A stretch of DNA of 64,000 nt from positions 2,360,501 to 2,424,500 of the forward strand of contig JALECJ010000258.1 of the NCBI GenBank assembly GCA_023515745.1. The letters run 5' to 3'. Under the pieces are notes generated by a model, which saw only the letters and a list, made by a program, of their open reading frames with translations, searched no databases and was not told where the DNA came from. The stretch comes from Amoeboaphelidium protococcarum (Eukaryota > Aphelidiomycota > Aphelidea). The position numbers were made by a program, and so were the translations under genes. Of this stretch, positions 24,566-36,395 are shown one piece after another (the stretch's first letter is position 1; every line of letters starts with the position of its first letter).

Positions 24566-26935
24566 ATGTCTAATCTCACGAATCTTCTCTAGCTGCCCAC
24601 GACTACTCTGCATCAATACCTAAGACCTGTAGATCTACTGGAATTATGTTTAAGCTGCAAAGAATGCCGTGACACCATTCTTAAGTAACGATTACCTCTT
24701 TTCAAGGTGTACTTTTGGTACTATGGCCCTCTGATTGCTGCGGACCGCATCAGGCTACATCCGTACCTCCAGCTTAAATCTAAAAAAGATTACAGATACT
24801 TCCTCCATTCTTTTATTAAACAATTTCCGGTTCTACTGGACTTTGCAAGGGACCGATATGCCAATGAGAAGGACGAGCCTTTTCTATTACATACAGAATG
24901 GAGAGATGCTGTTATGGAGTTTTATCCCTCTAATACTAGAAGCTCTGTAAATAGGGATAAGTAACAGCGAATAAGATTTAAGAAATGGTCAGATTTGTAT
25001 AGTAAAAACAAAATACATTGTACATTTGACAGAGACTTGGTACTTGCCTCATCTCAGCTTGACTTGATTATAACATTATTTGCCATAGTTGCTAAATAGT
25101 TCTGGAATCCCGGGACTGAACACGATCCTCCTGTTATGTCGAATTTTGGTTATTATCACGATGCTATAAAGAACTTCTGGCTTGATGCTTTGATAATTGT
25201 TGTAAATAAAGAATATGATGCCCGAGACTATGATCAATGGAGGGCCTAGAGTCGAGCTTTTAATCGAATGTTTGGCTCGGTCCACCGTCTTGATGTATTT
25301 GTCGGTCGAATATGTGAATACTTTGACCTTGGTACAGGCGATGAAGTGAGAGAGAAATTGCTCAATTACTTGGATGTTTCTCCCCATTTCTGTGGAATCT
25401 ATGCGTATCTTAATCTTCTCAAGTAGCTAGACTTGATCGATGATTATAAGAACCCAAAGCAGTTCTTTTCTGAATTAGTAATGAAGATTTTGAACCATCC
25501 TGGCTAATCTAATCTTATATCAAATGGCCTTCACAGATTTTGGTTGATTAAAGATTATATGCAAATTTCTGATAAGTTTGGTTAGCTCTTAGCGCGTTAT
25601 TTATCTGCTGAGTGGGCTCTCCAATAGATTGAAGCGGTGGAAGTTGCTTCAAGTGTTGAATGGGGATGGGCTGTGTTGTCTTTGCTGAAGTTGTATAAGA
25701 ATGCCACCGAGATTAATGGTATTTACAGCATGATTGTCATCGAAAAGCTTAACAATGGTCTGGCAGAAGAGGCCATGAATTTGCTCATTGCTTTATATTC
25801 TTATAATGCTGAATACGCGTTTGAATGTGATCCAGAACTGCTCTCTGATTTTGCATCGTAAACACTAGTCCAAGCTCTGGAATCACTATTGGAATGTGAG
25901 ATTATACTCTGGAATGCTGTAGATTTTCAGATAGGGAATTTGTTTAAATCCATTGAAAAGTTCTTACTAGATCATAGGTAGTTTTTCATATCCAAGACTA
26001 TATCGATGTTTAACAGAGTTCGCTGTAATGAAATGGTTTATTGTACTGGGTTGCATGATCAAGTCAAAATGATTGTTGATAGCCTCGGCGGATTTGAAGA
26101 GTTTACGTAGTATGTGCTAAGTATTCAGCCTGACGTATTTAGTGGACTCAATTAATGCCTTTTCATGGATATTGTATGCGATCACATCCCTCTTCATGAT
26201 CAGAATACGCTGGATGAAGTTTCCGTCCATATGGTGGAGTTGTGTTTTCAATAGACTCGCTTCTGTCCTGACATTCTAGCATAATATTTTGATAATATGC
26301 ACCAGTGTAACGCATACTCCACAGTGGCTAGCAAGAAACTATTACAGATTGCTGAAGAGGAGAAGTTAGAGTGGTTATTCACCTATTTTAGTCAAAGTGA
26401 GATAGTTGCCCTGAATATAGGATCGCGGTTCTTGCAGCCGTGGGTGAATTAAGTGATCAAGATTGAAGTAGACTCTCGATTCCCAGATAACATCATATAA
26501 ATTGTGCAAACTTGCCAGGCTAATGATAAAAAACTACTTTTTGCTCCCACTTGCGTTCGCAGAATTATGGCTCGCTGCATCAGTAATGCCGTCTTGTTAT
26601 TGCCGGAGCACTGTACATCTAGATACTGGTTCTTTGAAGGATTGCCACTCTTCGTTATGCAGGACAGAGTCATACTGAGAATCTATATTGACATTTGGCC
26701 TCATGCAATACTAACTTCTCGGAGTCTAAGAGTCCATGGGTATGAGGAGCTGGTTCGTGGCTTGTTCCACTACATTGAGTCTAATGAACTGTTGCCTCAG
26801 GAGAGAGTATCACTGATCTAGTCATTTTGTCAAGAGGCTGCAGATGCTAACAACGATGCCTTGTTGGATGTGGCCTTGACATTAGTAGAGCAATCAAAGA
26901 TCATTTCCACTGATGATCTGGAGCCTATAAGGTGA
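24566..26935 (+). CDS. LRPVD-family protein, subgroup B, intact
   Basis: A 789-residue intact frame, TGA 26933-26935, and the only complete subgroup B copy in the window. It starts MSNLTNLLQLPTTTLHQYLR and reaches PVDLLELCLSCKEC. Distinguishing blocks are FWYYGPLIAADRIRLHPYL, FGYYHDAIKNFWLDALIIVV, and RYWFFEGLPLFVMQDRVILR near residue 690. The tail ELVRGLFHYIESNELLPQER replaces GFFDYVHSDKVP. It serves as the reference for locating the frameshifts in the 11612 copy. An AG-rich rather than CT-rich microsatellite lies just upstream (about 24,510-24,530). Function is unknown. Confidence 0.92.
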
Positions 26936-27083
26936 TGCATTTGTAAAGCACTTAATAATCCGATTTTAAATCTTATATTTAATAATTGAAGTGCGTCATT
27001 TACACGGATATACCTATCTCTGTCTCTTTCAAAATCTGTGACAGCTTTGTCGCGTCGATTTGTCACTCTCAAACATATGAATG

Positions 27084-27241
27084 GGCATTTATACTTGAAC
27101 TCTTGCTACTTCAGGACTCAAGTTTTTATGATTATTTACGGCCTGTAGACTTATTGCAATTGACCTTGCTATATCGCGATGGTCAGAATATAAACTTGGA
27201 GTAAAAACTCCCTCGTTCGTCGCACTAATTGAAGGTATGAC
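27084..27241 (+). pseudogene. 5' scrap of an LRPVD-family gene
   Basis: The frame reads ELLLLQDSSFYDYLRPVDLL then QLTLLYRDGQ, a clear family N-terminus. It lacks a well-placed ATG, and TGA at about 27,239 ends it after some 50 residues. A degraded GPVL-like trace follows. The rest of the unit is missing. The RHS/Crinkler gene begins (3' end) about 130 bp downstream. Confidence 0.8.
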
Positions 27242-27373
27242 GGACCAGTGTTGGTAGTGTATAGCTGAAGAGGGATTCAGTGATTATATGATGAGTAGCC
27301 TTAAGATTGGGATATTTTACATTCCCTATATAATTAAACAGATTCTATTTATACCATATAATGCAGCTAGAGT

Positions 27374-29003
27374 TCAATTAGTGAATTTATAATCCAGATC
27401 AGACACGAGCAGGAACTAGGAAATCTTACCCAACAGAGACTTGTTGCCTTCAACTAAACGAAACCTTTTCACGGCATTAGCAAAGATTTACTGCTTTATG
27501 CTGCCTTCCTCCACTCCATTTATTAATTCAGACGCAGAATTATATCCATGATTGGCCAGAGACGCAGCTCTTTTTATGCCAATTCCAAACAGACTTTCGA
27601 CAGGACAATTTTCGATCGGTCTCATATCTGATTCAATTTTGGGCGCCTTAAAATCATCCATACCTTTGCAGACCACGAACACCAGATTTATCTTCAAATC
27701 TTTTATATCAGCGTAACCTTCTTTAACCAGATATTTCAATCAAAGAACCAGACTTTACATTGTAATCATAATTCAATGTGATCTGGAACAAATAAAGTTG
27801 ATTGGGAGCAAGTTCCAACAACCCATCGAAAACAGGATAATTTTACGAATGAACGTGTTTGTACTCATTCGCACCAAAGTCTAATGCCACAGATCCGCCA
27901 ACAGCTGGAGAATCCCCAAGAGGCAAGAGTTCAAACTATCCCCCAGAAGTCAACTACTTTCTCATATCAGATTCGAAAATCCAACCTAGAAGAGAGGATG
28001 ATCGCGGATCAGCTTTTAGCAGCGAGATGAACATAAACTTGTCGTGCCCAGATTAGTCAATTATACTTTTTTAAACTTCATCTGCCACAAAAGCAGAACA
28101 AAACTGCAGCTTATACATTCTCAGGGTGGTGAACGCGCCAAATTCAGGTTTCATAAAAAGAGTTTCATGAGCGACTTCTTTCGTGTTTGCATTAAACACC
28201 ACAAAGTCATTCAATTAGGAATAAGACTTGATACCTCGACATTCTACTTGGAGTTCCTAGATATAGTCTTAAACCTAATCAGAATCCAATGCCAGGCAAA
28301 TACGCGCAGTACCACCAACTAACGAGTATCTTATCTCAACCTCCGCTTGGCTAATATCCAAATTCAATAACTCACGCGCCTCGAGCAATTCATCCAGAGA
28401 CCAAAAAGGCATGTAGTAGATGGCAGGTGCACTTTTCCAACTGGATTTGAACCAGCTGTAGTTCGGACAGGTAAAGCAAATCATTTATGCACAATCAGGG
28501 AAGAAAGTAGGCGGCCCATCATACAGATGAATAGCATCCGGATAATCAGTGATGAGATCCCTTGCGTCAATTTTCATCAACTCGCCATTTGAGCTTCTAG
28601 CATGCTGAATCTCCTGAGCCCCATCTCTCACTCCCTTAAATGGCGGATAAACGACGACATCTAACAAATTTCTACCCCCATCAAAAGCGGCTGTCACAAT
28701 CTACTTGAAAGGATTGGATTCGCGATACTTTTAAAAGAAATGAGCATAGAATACAGACTTTCCAATGCCAGGAGTTCCGCTTACAGTAGTAATAAACTTT
28801 TTCTTGTCCAAGGTTTGGATGAGATATTCATAGTACTCATCATAGCAGTCACGAATGTAATATTAATAAAAGGCCGCCTGGTTAGACTACGGCAATTAGA
28901 GCTGAGCAGGCGTCATGTCGAATACAGACTACGCCATTATACTATCATAGGTAGCATTGAAGGCACGCGCTTCATAGGTCATATTCAAATTCTAATCTTC
29001 CAT
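27374..29003 (-). pseudogene. RHS/Crinkler-type P-loop NTPase with nuclease-like tail, one frameshift
   Basis: The minus-strand frame starts at ATG 29003 (an internal ATG at 28916 is an alternative). It carries the Walker A motif SGTPGIGKS, an HLYDGPPTF segment, FTCPNYSWFK, WSLDELLEARELLNL and YSLVGGTARICL. This order is typical of the NTPase domain of retrotransposon-hot-spot (RHS) and Crinkler proteins. Next comes a restriction-nuclease-like stretch (PVFDGLLELAPNQLYLFQIT then VKSGSL). Near 27,740 the reading moves to the frame KYLVKEGYADIKDLKINLVF, which ends at TGA 27374. That tail contains LFGIGIKRAASLANHGYNSA, reminiscent of a helix-hairpin-helix. One indel separates the two frames; with it the gene is broken, without it about 540 residues would be intact. 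Family assignment is by motif order, not by search. Confidence 0.72.
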
Positions 29004-29170
29004 ATGTAGTATTCAGTAAGTAAAGAGTGATAGTATTTCGTCAAACTCAGCCTTATTAAGACATATTTCGGTTTTAAGAGGAAAAGAAGAAGGAGATTAA
29101 GTATCTTCCAAAGTCTTTGTATACTTCTTTTTCTCCCTCTCTCTATACGGCAACCTTGAAAACAATCACA

Positions 29171-31219
29171 ATGACTTCACCCCTATTACTTCAACTACTT
29201 GAGTTGCAAGACTCATTTTTGTATGAATATTTAAGACCTGTTGATTTATTGGAATTGACTCTGACTAGCCGCTTGGTTTAAGACACATTATTGAGGTAAA
29301 AATTTCAAGTGCGCGACACGTACTTTGCGTATTATGGTCCTATACTGGCCATGTATCGCGTCAAGATGCACCCATACCTGTAGCTAAAGACTGCTGAGGA
29401 TTACAAATTTTTTCTGCATCATGACTTGGGCTATGATCGCTCGTTGTATTTTCTAGCATTGGGTCTCTGTAAGCCTATTGGAGAGAGGCGCGTCGCTGAA
29501 TGGGACAAGGCCATTTTGGGATCGATTTCTGCAGACGATCAGAAGGAAGAACAAGTTTCACATTAGTTCAACGAGTGGTAGCAACATCTATTGCTTGTTT
29601 AGGAGTACGTCTATCTAAGCACTATGGAGCATCTGGCAGTCTCTTCGATAGATTTTCTGATTACTCTGTTCCGTTTATTTGCTACTGAAGTGGGTAGTAA
29701 AAGCATGTAGAGGTACATCGGTTCTCATCCGCTTGTCTGGCGATATGGTTATGTTCATGATGCAATAAAAAAGTGTGGACTGTAAGCGTTGGTATTTGTT
29801 ATTAACTATTACTTTGATGAAATCGCGTTTAAAGTTTCTGAAGATGTCGAGATCACTGGTCCAATATTTATACGCTAAATTTGCTAGTACTTTCAACTGG
29901 GAGACTGTAGTCAGATCTTGTAGCAGTTGGATCAATTAATGGAGGTGGAGCCAAATTTCCAAAATCTTATCGCGTATTACGGAGTTGCCAAGGAGCAGGG
30001 ACTGTATGAAACTTTGAATGTAGAAGCGCATTTGAAAGCATCGTTGGTTAAAATAATGGCCCATTCCAACAGCCAGTAGTCCCAACCTAAAAGAAGAAAT
30101 TGTAATATGGAGAGACATCATTCACTGTGGCAAATTTCCGTACCGTTGCACGATATACTGTATTGGAATGTTCCATTTGATTGGGTGAAGTAGTTGGTGT
30201 TGCATCAAGACTCGCTGGTGGTGAATTCGATTGAATGTGGATGGTTTATAGTTGAACTGCTTATGACATATAGCTCTTCGAAATCATCATCAATCGTGAT
30301 GTAATTTATGTTGGATAAAATCTATAATGGTCATGCTCAATAGGCGCATTATTTGCTTATCGCAGTCACATCATGCTCGTAAGATTATAACTTTGGCAGT
30401 TTTGAACATGCGATGCTCGACGTGAAGAAGGACTTTAAAAATGAGTTTAAAGATGTCCTTTTTCAAGTGTTTGACTTCTTGCTTGGCAATCCTGAGGCAA
30501 TATGTCATGCTCTTCATTTAAGACTTTTCATGGCTTTTGAAGTATTCCAGGACATATTGGCAGAGTAGCAATAAGATCTTCTGAGTAAAACCATTGTAGC
30601 ATTCAGTTAAGCGCACGATATTACATAAGATGCGAATGAGTGTCCTCACCATTCTCACTTGATCAGAATTATTAAAGCTTTGGGTGGTGAATAGGCGTTC
30701 GCATCATTCATACTGATTATGGATGCTGAAACACTGTCTCAATGTAACGGGTGTATCTTGGCTTCTATCATCTACATATTCAAATGGAAATACAAAGGTC
30801 CTCTAACTGACGAGTTATGCACTAGACTTGTGTCTTTGTACGCAGATGTTGATAATCCGAAGCTGACTGCCGAGTTTTTGAGTGAAATGTATATTATTTT
30901 GGATTTCAGTGATGCCGTTATTTGTGAATTGAAGAGGACTCACACAGCGGAATAGCTGAAGGCAGTTTGTTCCCATTTGAGCCCTGGCTGTATTGACGAG
31001 TTATAATTAGGTGTGGAGTATTAAAGTGAGTGGATTCAAGAGATTGAGGTGGTATCTACTGGCCTTCCATATCCCGAGAATATAATAAGAATCGTGGAGA
31101 TTGCAAACGAGAACTGCGGCTGCTTCGGCAATGCCCCCTGGTATGTGTCACGCAAGGTGATCGCCTTAACTAAATAAGCTCTTGCAAGATCGTCTGAGAA
31201 GCTCAATTTTGAAATTTGA
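29171..31219 (+). pseudogene. LRPVD-family gene truncated at the C-terminal module
   Basis: ATG 29171 opens MTSPLLLQLLELQDSFLYEY then LRPVDLLELTLTSR, and the frame stays open through all middle blocks up to NENCGCFGNAP. In the C-terminal module the match fails: after ARSSEKLNFEI an in-frame TGA stands at 31217-31219. The next codons read FLFIEGLIEQ, a decayed trace of the FYFFDGLPY block. The sequence after about 31,250 does not match the family. The visible product would be 682 residues without the conserved end. It is either a recent pseudogene or a truncated variant; I favour pseudogene because the trace continues past the stop. A CT tract sits at about 29124-29144. Confidence 0.75.
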
Positions 31220-31575
31220 TTTCTTTTTATTGAAGGCCTTATAGAACAGAGTAGAAATAGGTATTGGAAGGCTGCATTACCTGGAGCAAGTCTGGAAAGA
31301 TGATTTAGGGTGGTCCGATGATTCCAGATGATGTTGAACTTGTCAATGGCTATGATGTCTCCCATTACACGTTCTGGTCCAACTGATTTGATAATCATTG
31401 ATGCTAGAAATGTTGTTATAAGCCGTACTAATACAGCACAGTGCAGCACATTACAGTACAGTTAGAGTAGTAGAACAGTGAATAGATTTACGCGTTTCGT
31501 TTCAGATGAACTTTGTGAATTTTCAATTTCCCCTCTATGTCTCTGAATATACAATAATAGACTACAGTATTTAAA

Positions 31576-33957
31576 ATGACAACACTGCTACTACAGCTAT
31601 TGCAACTTTCGGATACTTCTCTGTTTGATTACTTGCGACCTGTGGATATAGTGCAGCTTACGTTGACTGGTAAAGAGTGTCAAGAGATAATATAGAGTCA
31701 AAGACACTTAGTTCGACATTGTTATTGGAAGTATTATGGACCGCTGTTGGCTGCTTATCGTGTCAAAAGTCATGCCTACTTACGATTAAAGACTGTTTAA
31801 GACTACAAGGTATTTATGGCAGAGACTTTGGACTGTGATTATGCATTTTATTTGCGAGCACTTGCACTTGATAAAATGAGACCTCTACAAGAGCCTATTA
31901 ACAAGTTATGGAACAGAGCTGTACTGGAAGTATGCGCTAGTATGGGTAACAGACCATGGCCGTATGAATATACTTAGTTCAATGAGTGGTAGGAGTTCTA
32001 TTCTTCTCCAGGGCAATATGTAAGTTCCCATCACAGTGAAGTTCTTGCAACGTCTCAATTGGATCTCCTCATCACAGTATTTCGCGCATCTCTGGATAAT
32101 GGTTGCATATAGTGGAATATGTAGAATTTCGTTGAGGCTGAGGGCAAGTAGATGCGTTATTACTAAAGTTCTGTGGGGCGCTATGGCTACTTATATGATG
32201 CAATCAAGAATTACGGCTTGCAGGCGTTGGTGATTACGATTGGTCACTTCTATGATAAGAATCGTATCCGTGTTATAATATGTCCTGATAGCAAGTTTGT
32301 TTAAGGCATATGTAGATATTTTGAATTGGGAACTGGTGATCAGGTTTTGAAAGCATTAGAGAATCTAATGAAGGCTAGTCCAAGCTTTCAAGTCCTCTTG
32401 GCGTATTACACACTACTGTAAGAGATTGGATTGTCTGCTGACCAGCTGGATAAGGAAGCTCACATCAAGAAGTCTATAGCGTAAATTATCAGTCATCACA
32501 ATCAAATACCTGTAACTTAATACGATAACAAGAATTGGTAAAGAATTCATGAGAGTTTGTAAATACCTGATGCTCTTCGAAACGTTATATACAGTTGTTT
32601 GACTCACGGCCAAGTGTGGGATTTTATTTGGTCAATAGATCCTATTAGATCTGTTGAGGCTGGTTGGATATTGATAGAACTCATAATGGTTTACGATGAA
32701 AAGCATTTACAATCGTATCTGATGGATTTCTTTCTAAATAAAGTTAAGGATGGACTTGTGGATGAAGCTGCTAACTGGCTTATGGCTGTTCTGACTTATA
32801 AACCTTTAGGAGAGTATTTGTCGGAATATCTGAATGTTGAATTATTCAATGACCAAAAGGATGTCATTGTCCAAGTCTTTGACAAGTTGGCAGGCACTCC
32901 AGAAGTTTTGAAAAATGCACGATTCTTTGATCTTGCTTTGGCTTTTAGCTTATTTAGCAGTTTACTGGATGATGCATAGCTATAGCTGCAGATACTGAAG
33001 AAAGTTATTGTGACGTTGAGCATGGTACATGATAACATTAGAGATGCTTTTGAGTGTTTTAGACACAGTCAGTTGATGACCATTGTCAATTGTCTGGGAA
33101 AGGCGAAAACTTTTACATAGTTTGTACTGAATATGGACGCCAATACGCTCTCTTTATGTCACGGGTGCGTATTGGCTCACGTTATGCATAAATACGTATC
33201 CTATTACAAGTAGAGCGAATAGAACGATAAGCTGAGTATTTATTTACTGCAGTTGTATTACGAAATTGGGGATTTTAGAAAGACTGCCGCGTTCTTGAGT
33301 GCTCTTTATATTGATCATATGTATTCTGATGCAGTCGTACAACTAATGGAGACCTTATACTGTGAAGAAGATTTGCAGTAGATTTGCTCTCATTTGGATG
33401 ATGATTGCGTAGATGCCCTTCGACTTGGACCAGAATATCACGATGCGTGGATTTAAATGGTAAACACCGCCGCTGAAGAGCTCCCATTCCCTGCGAATAT
33501 CATCTCAATTGTCCAATTAGCTACTGAGAACTGTGGTGAATTCATGCAAGCTCCTGATTGTGTAGTGAATACTCTAGTTGATGTAATTGGAAGTGCCATA
33601 ATAAGGCCGCCAGAAGAACGTACATCCAGGTTCTACTTTTTTGACGGAGTACCGTACTTTGTGATGAAGGAGAAACTGGTGATTTAATAGTACATTTTAA
33701 TGTGGTCATTATGTCAAAGGTTGCAAGATCGTCCTTATATGAACAGTAATTTGGTACCGGATGACTCAGAACTTGTATATGGATTCTTTGATTATGTCCA
33801 TTCTAGTCAGGTGCCAGAGTAAGATCGCTAGTAGATGGTGGAAACTTTTGTAAAGTATGTAAATTTTGGGAATCACGACAGTATGAAGACTTTGGCTGAA
33901 TCATAAGCACAAGAGCGTGGGTATCAAGTTTTTGCGGAGAGTAATGGATTTTTCTGA
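31576..33957 (+). CDS. LRPVD-family protein, last array member
   Basis: A 793-residue intact frame, TGA 33955-33957. It starts MTTLLLQLLQLSDTSLFDYL then RPVDIVQLTLTGKEC. It is closest to the 8942 gene (shared SPSFQVLLAYYTLL and VKDGLVDEAANWLMAV segments). Late blocks are ENCGEFMQAP, RFYFFDGVPYFVMKE near residue 685 and GFFDYVHSSQVPEQDR. Upstream are CGCGTTTC at 31491-31498 (85 bp from the ATG) and a pyrimidine tract ending about 33 nt before it. After this gene the family does not recur in the window. Confidence 0.92.
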
Positions 33958-34283
33958 CTTTTCCGATTTGATATGTCCTCCGTTACTATCTCATCTGAGA
34001 ATTTTGACGCGTTTCTTTGTAAATATTGCCTTATTGTTATACCATTATATCACTCACTCTATTTGAACGCTTTTAGACTTGTTTGAGACCGTTGTTGTGC
34101 CTTCAACCCCCATATTGAAATTAACTTGTAGCTTGTCGTTTCAATGCTGGTGACGATGAATTAGGAAGGAGCAAGCGCACGATAAAACTTCTTCTGTTTT
34201 TAATGCGTTTCGCTTTGATAAATAATTGTTACAACTGAACCAAATTATACGAGAGTCCATTTCTTAGTTGATAATCACCCAAA
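33958..34283. promoter_or_regulatory. Spacer upstream of arsenite methyltransferase
   Basis: No gene. CGCGTTTC lies at 34008-34015 and a related GCGTTTCGC at about 34,204, both upstream of ATG 34284. Confidence 0.4.
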
Positions 34284-35348
34284 ATGTCCCAAAAGAATGA
34301 AAATTAATTACTTTCTGAAGTCAAAGAGTATTATGGCAAGACTTTAAAGACGACTAAAGATTTACAAACATCAGCTTGTACGGCTGCGTGTACTCCACTT
34401 CCATCTTCTGTCCATCACGCGTTGAAGAATGTTCCGGATAAAATCATTGAGAAATTCTATGGTTGCGGTACCCCAATCCCGCTTGGTATTGAAGGACTGA
34501 CGGTCCTGGATTTGGGTTCTGGTAGTGGGCGTGATTGTTATGTGCTGTCCCAGCTGGTTGGAGCCGAGGGTAAAGTGATTGGTCTTGACATGACCAAGGA
34601 GCAGTTGGAAGTTGCGCGTCAGTGCATGCCTGAATTTGAGGCCAAGATTGGATTTAAAAATATGGAATTCCGTCATGGTTACATTGAGAGCTTAACTCAG
34701 CATGGTATTGCGGAGGAGTCTGTGGATTTGATCGTCTCTAACTGCGTTGTTAATCTTTCTCGGCGCAAAGATCTGGTACTGCAAGAAGTGTGGAAGGTGT
34801 TAAAATATGGCGGCGAGCTCTACTTTAGTGATGTGTACGCTGACCGTCGTGTGAGTGAATAAGCTCGTAATGATGAAATATTGTGGGGTGAATGCATCTC
34901 AGGTGCTCTGTACTACAATGATTTCTTGGACATGGCCAAGTCTGTAGGATTCAAAGATGTCAGACGTGTATCAATCTCTGAAATTGCCATAGATAACAAA
35001 TTTAAAAAGATTACTGGTAACACCAAGTTTTACTCCATCACTTATCGTCTGTTCAAGCTGCGTGACATGGATAATCGCTGTGAAGATTATGGACAGATTG
35101 GCAAGTACTTGGGCACCGTAGATGGTCAACCGCTAGGCTATCAGCTGGATGAAGATCATTACTTTGAAACCGGTAAATGGGTCAGTGTCTGTGGCAATAC
35201 GGCGGCAATGCTCAGCAAAAGCTGGCTCGCAAAGTATTTCACAATTATGGGTGATAAATTAACTCATTATGGGGTGTTTCTTGATTGTGGAAGTAGTAGT
35301 GCAACATCCAATTAGAAGCCACTGTTGAAACTGGGCGGCTGCTGTTGA
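34284..35348 (+). CDS. AS3MT: Arsenite methyltransferase (AS3MT/ArsM-like)
   Basis: A 354-residue SAM-dependent enzyme expected to methylate trivalent arsenic in the cytosol. The start ATG 34284 gives MSQKNENQLLSEVKEYYGK. The family's N-terminal cysteine region follows (TSACTAACTPLP, Cys32 and Cys36), then the SAM loop VLDLGSGSGRDCYVLSQLVG, the GLDMTKEQLEVAR motif, VSNCVVNLS with the second conserved Cys, and WGECISGALYY with the third. The C-terminus GGCC is also common in the family. UAR codons encode Gln in five or so places and the stop is TGA 35346-35348. No introns. The length fits eukaryotic AS3MT (about 370 residues). Confidence 0.93.
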
Positions 35349-35639
35349 TTATCCTACTATAGTTTATTGTACTGAGGAGAGCACTTTCTCCATCTGCCAT
35401 TACTTGACTTATTAATCTAATAAATTATTCTACTACCTAATCTTAAGCGTTAATTTATTCAGTTGAACGGCGCAGGTGATTAAAACAAGTTATGGTTAAC
35501 GAAACGCGTCCGAAGTGACGCACAACTGCCGCATTAAAGTTGAGTGGAGAACCAAATTAACCAGCTGGAGGCGTTAAGAGAGTGACTGGATCGCCTCTTT
35601 ATTGAAACCGTTGGCATCATTATTCTTCTTTTCCACGCA

Positions 35640-36395
35640 AAACTTTGTAACAATTTGTAGAAATCATCATATGTTAATCCCATATAGATTAAGGTCCTTT
35701 CATTGTTGGTGGTTTACTGGCGCGATCATAATATGACATTCGTGGAAGATCTGATACCGTTTTTAAAGGCCTGTCATAGAACACACTACTGGTGACAGTG
35801 TGCAAGAAGGCTTCTGCATTTGTACCGGAAAAGGTATGGCACCATGGCTCACGTGGTATACAAGTTTTTTCGACCATGTACCGCACGGGAAGCCCAACAA
35901 TCCTCTACTCGTAGAAGGCGTTGAAAGCTTTTGTGGAGAATGATAGTCGTGACGCTGTCTTTACTTGGCCATGCACCAGTAGTTTAGATGGCAGCAGCAC
36001 TGTGCCTTTTTCCATGGAAAGGGTGGCTGCCTCTTATGCCATTTGGTAAATGACGAGTGAAATTGAACAAAGCATCGCGATTTGCTTAATGACATAGGGC
36101 GATGAAGTTCTGGAATCCTCTATGATAAAAGTTGCCGGTCAATGATAATAAAGAACGCCATCAAATGTTACGTCTGAAGATGCACGAACTGGCGAGTACT
36201 GTAAGTTCGGAAGAAGAGAAAGTTGGGCGGCGATGAGGAGCGGACATAGGATAGATCTACTAGACTCCAAGCTATACCGCTCAAGTTTGTCTCTAATTTC
36301 ATAGATGTAAAGCCGGTCTGTACAACCGGACGCGTTGCCTCTGACGATTTGATCCAGCAGATGGAAGGTCTCGATTTCAACGTAGCTTGATCGAC
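35640..36395 (+). pseudogene. Degenerate coding remnant, possibly BRO1-domain
   Basis: Several phased coding-like pieces lie on the plus strand but no single frame joins them. One piece (about 35,933-36,145) reads SRDAVFTWPCTSSLDGSS then VPFSMERVAASYAIWQM. This resembles the FTW-D-x(n)-S-x-FEKASVLFNIAA segment of BRO1/ALIX domains, but it runs into TGA at about 36,144. A last piece (about 36,220-36,390) ends DDLIQQMEGLDFNVA then TGA. No introns of the local GT...TAG type restore a frame. A palindrome-like GAAACGCG lies upstream at 35501-35508. Treat the BRO1 link as weak. Confidence 0.35.

Noticed and set aside
31036-31449. 137-codon minus-strand frame over the end of the 29171 gene
   Set aside because: It overlaps clear family coding sequence on plus and matches nothing else; probably a shadow extended into non-coding sequence.
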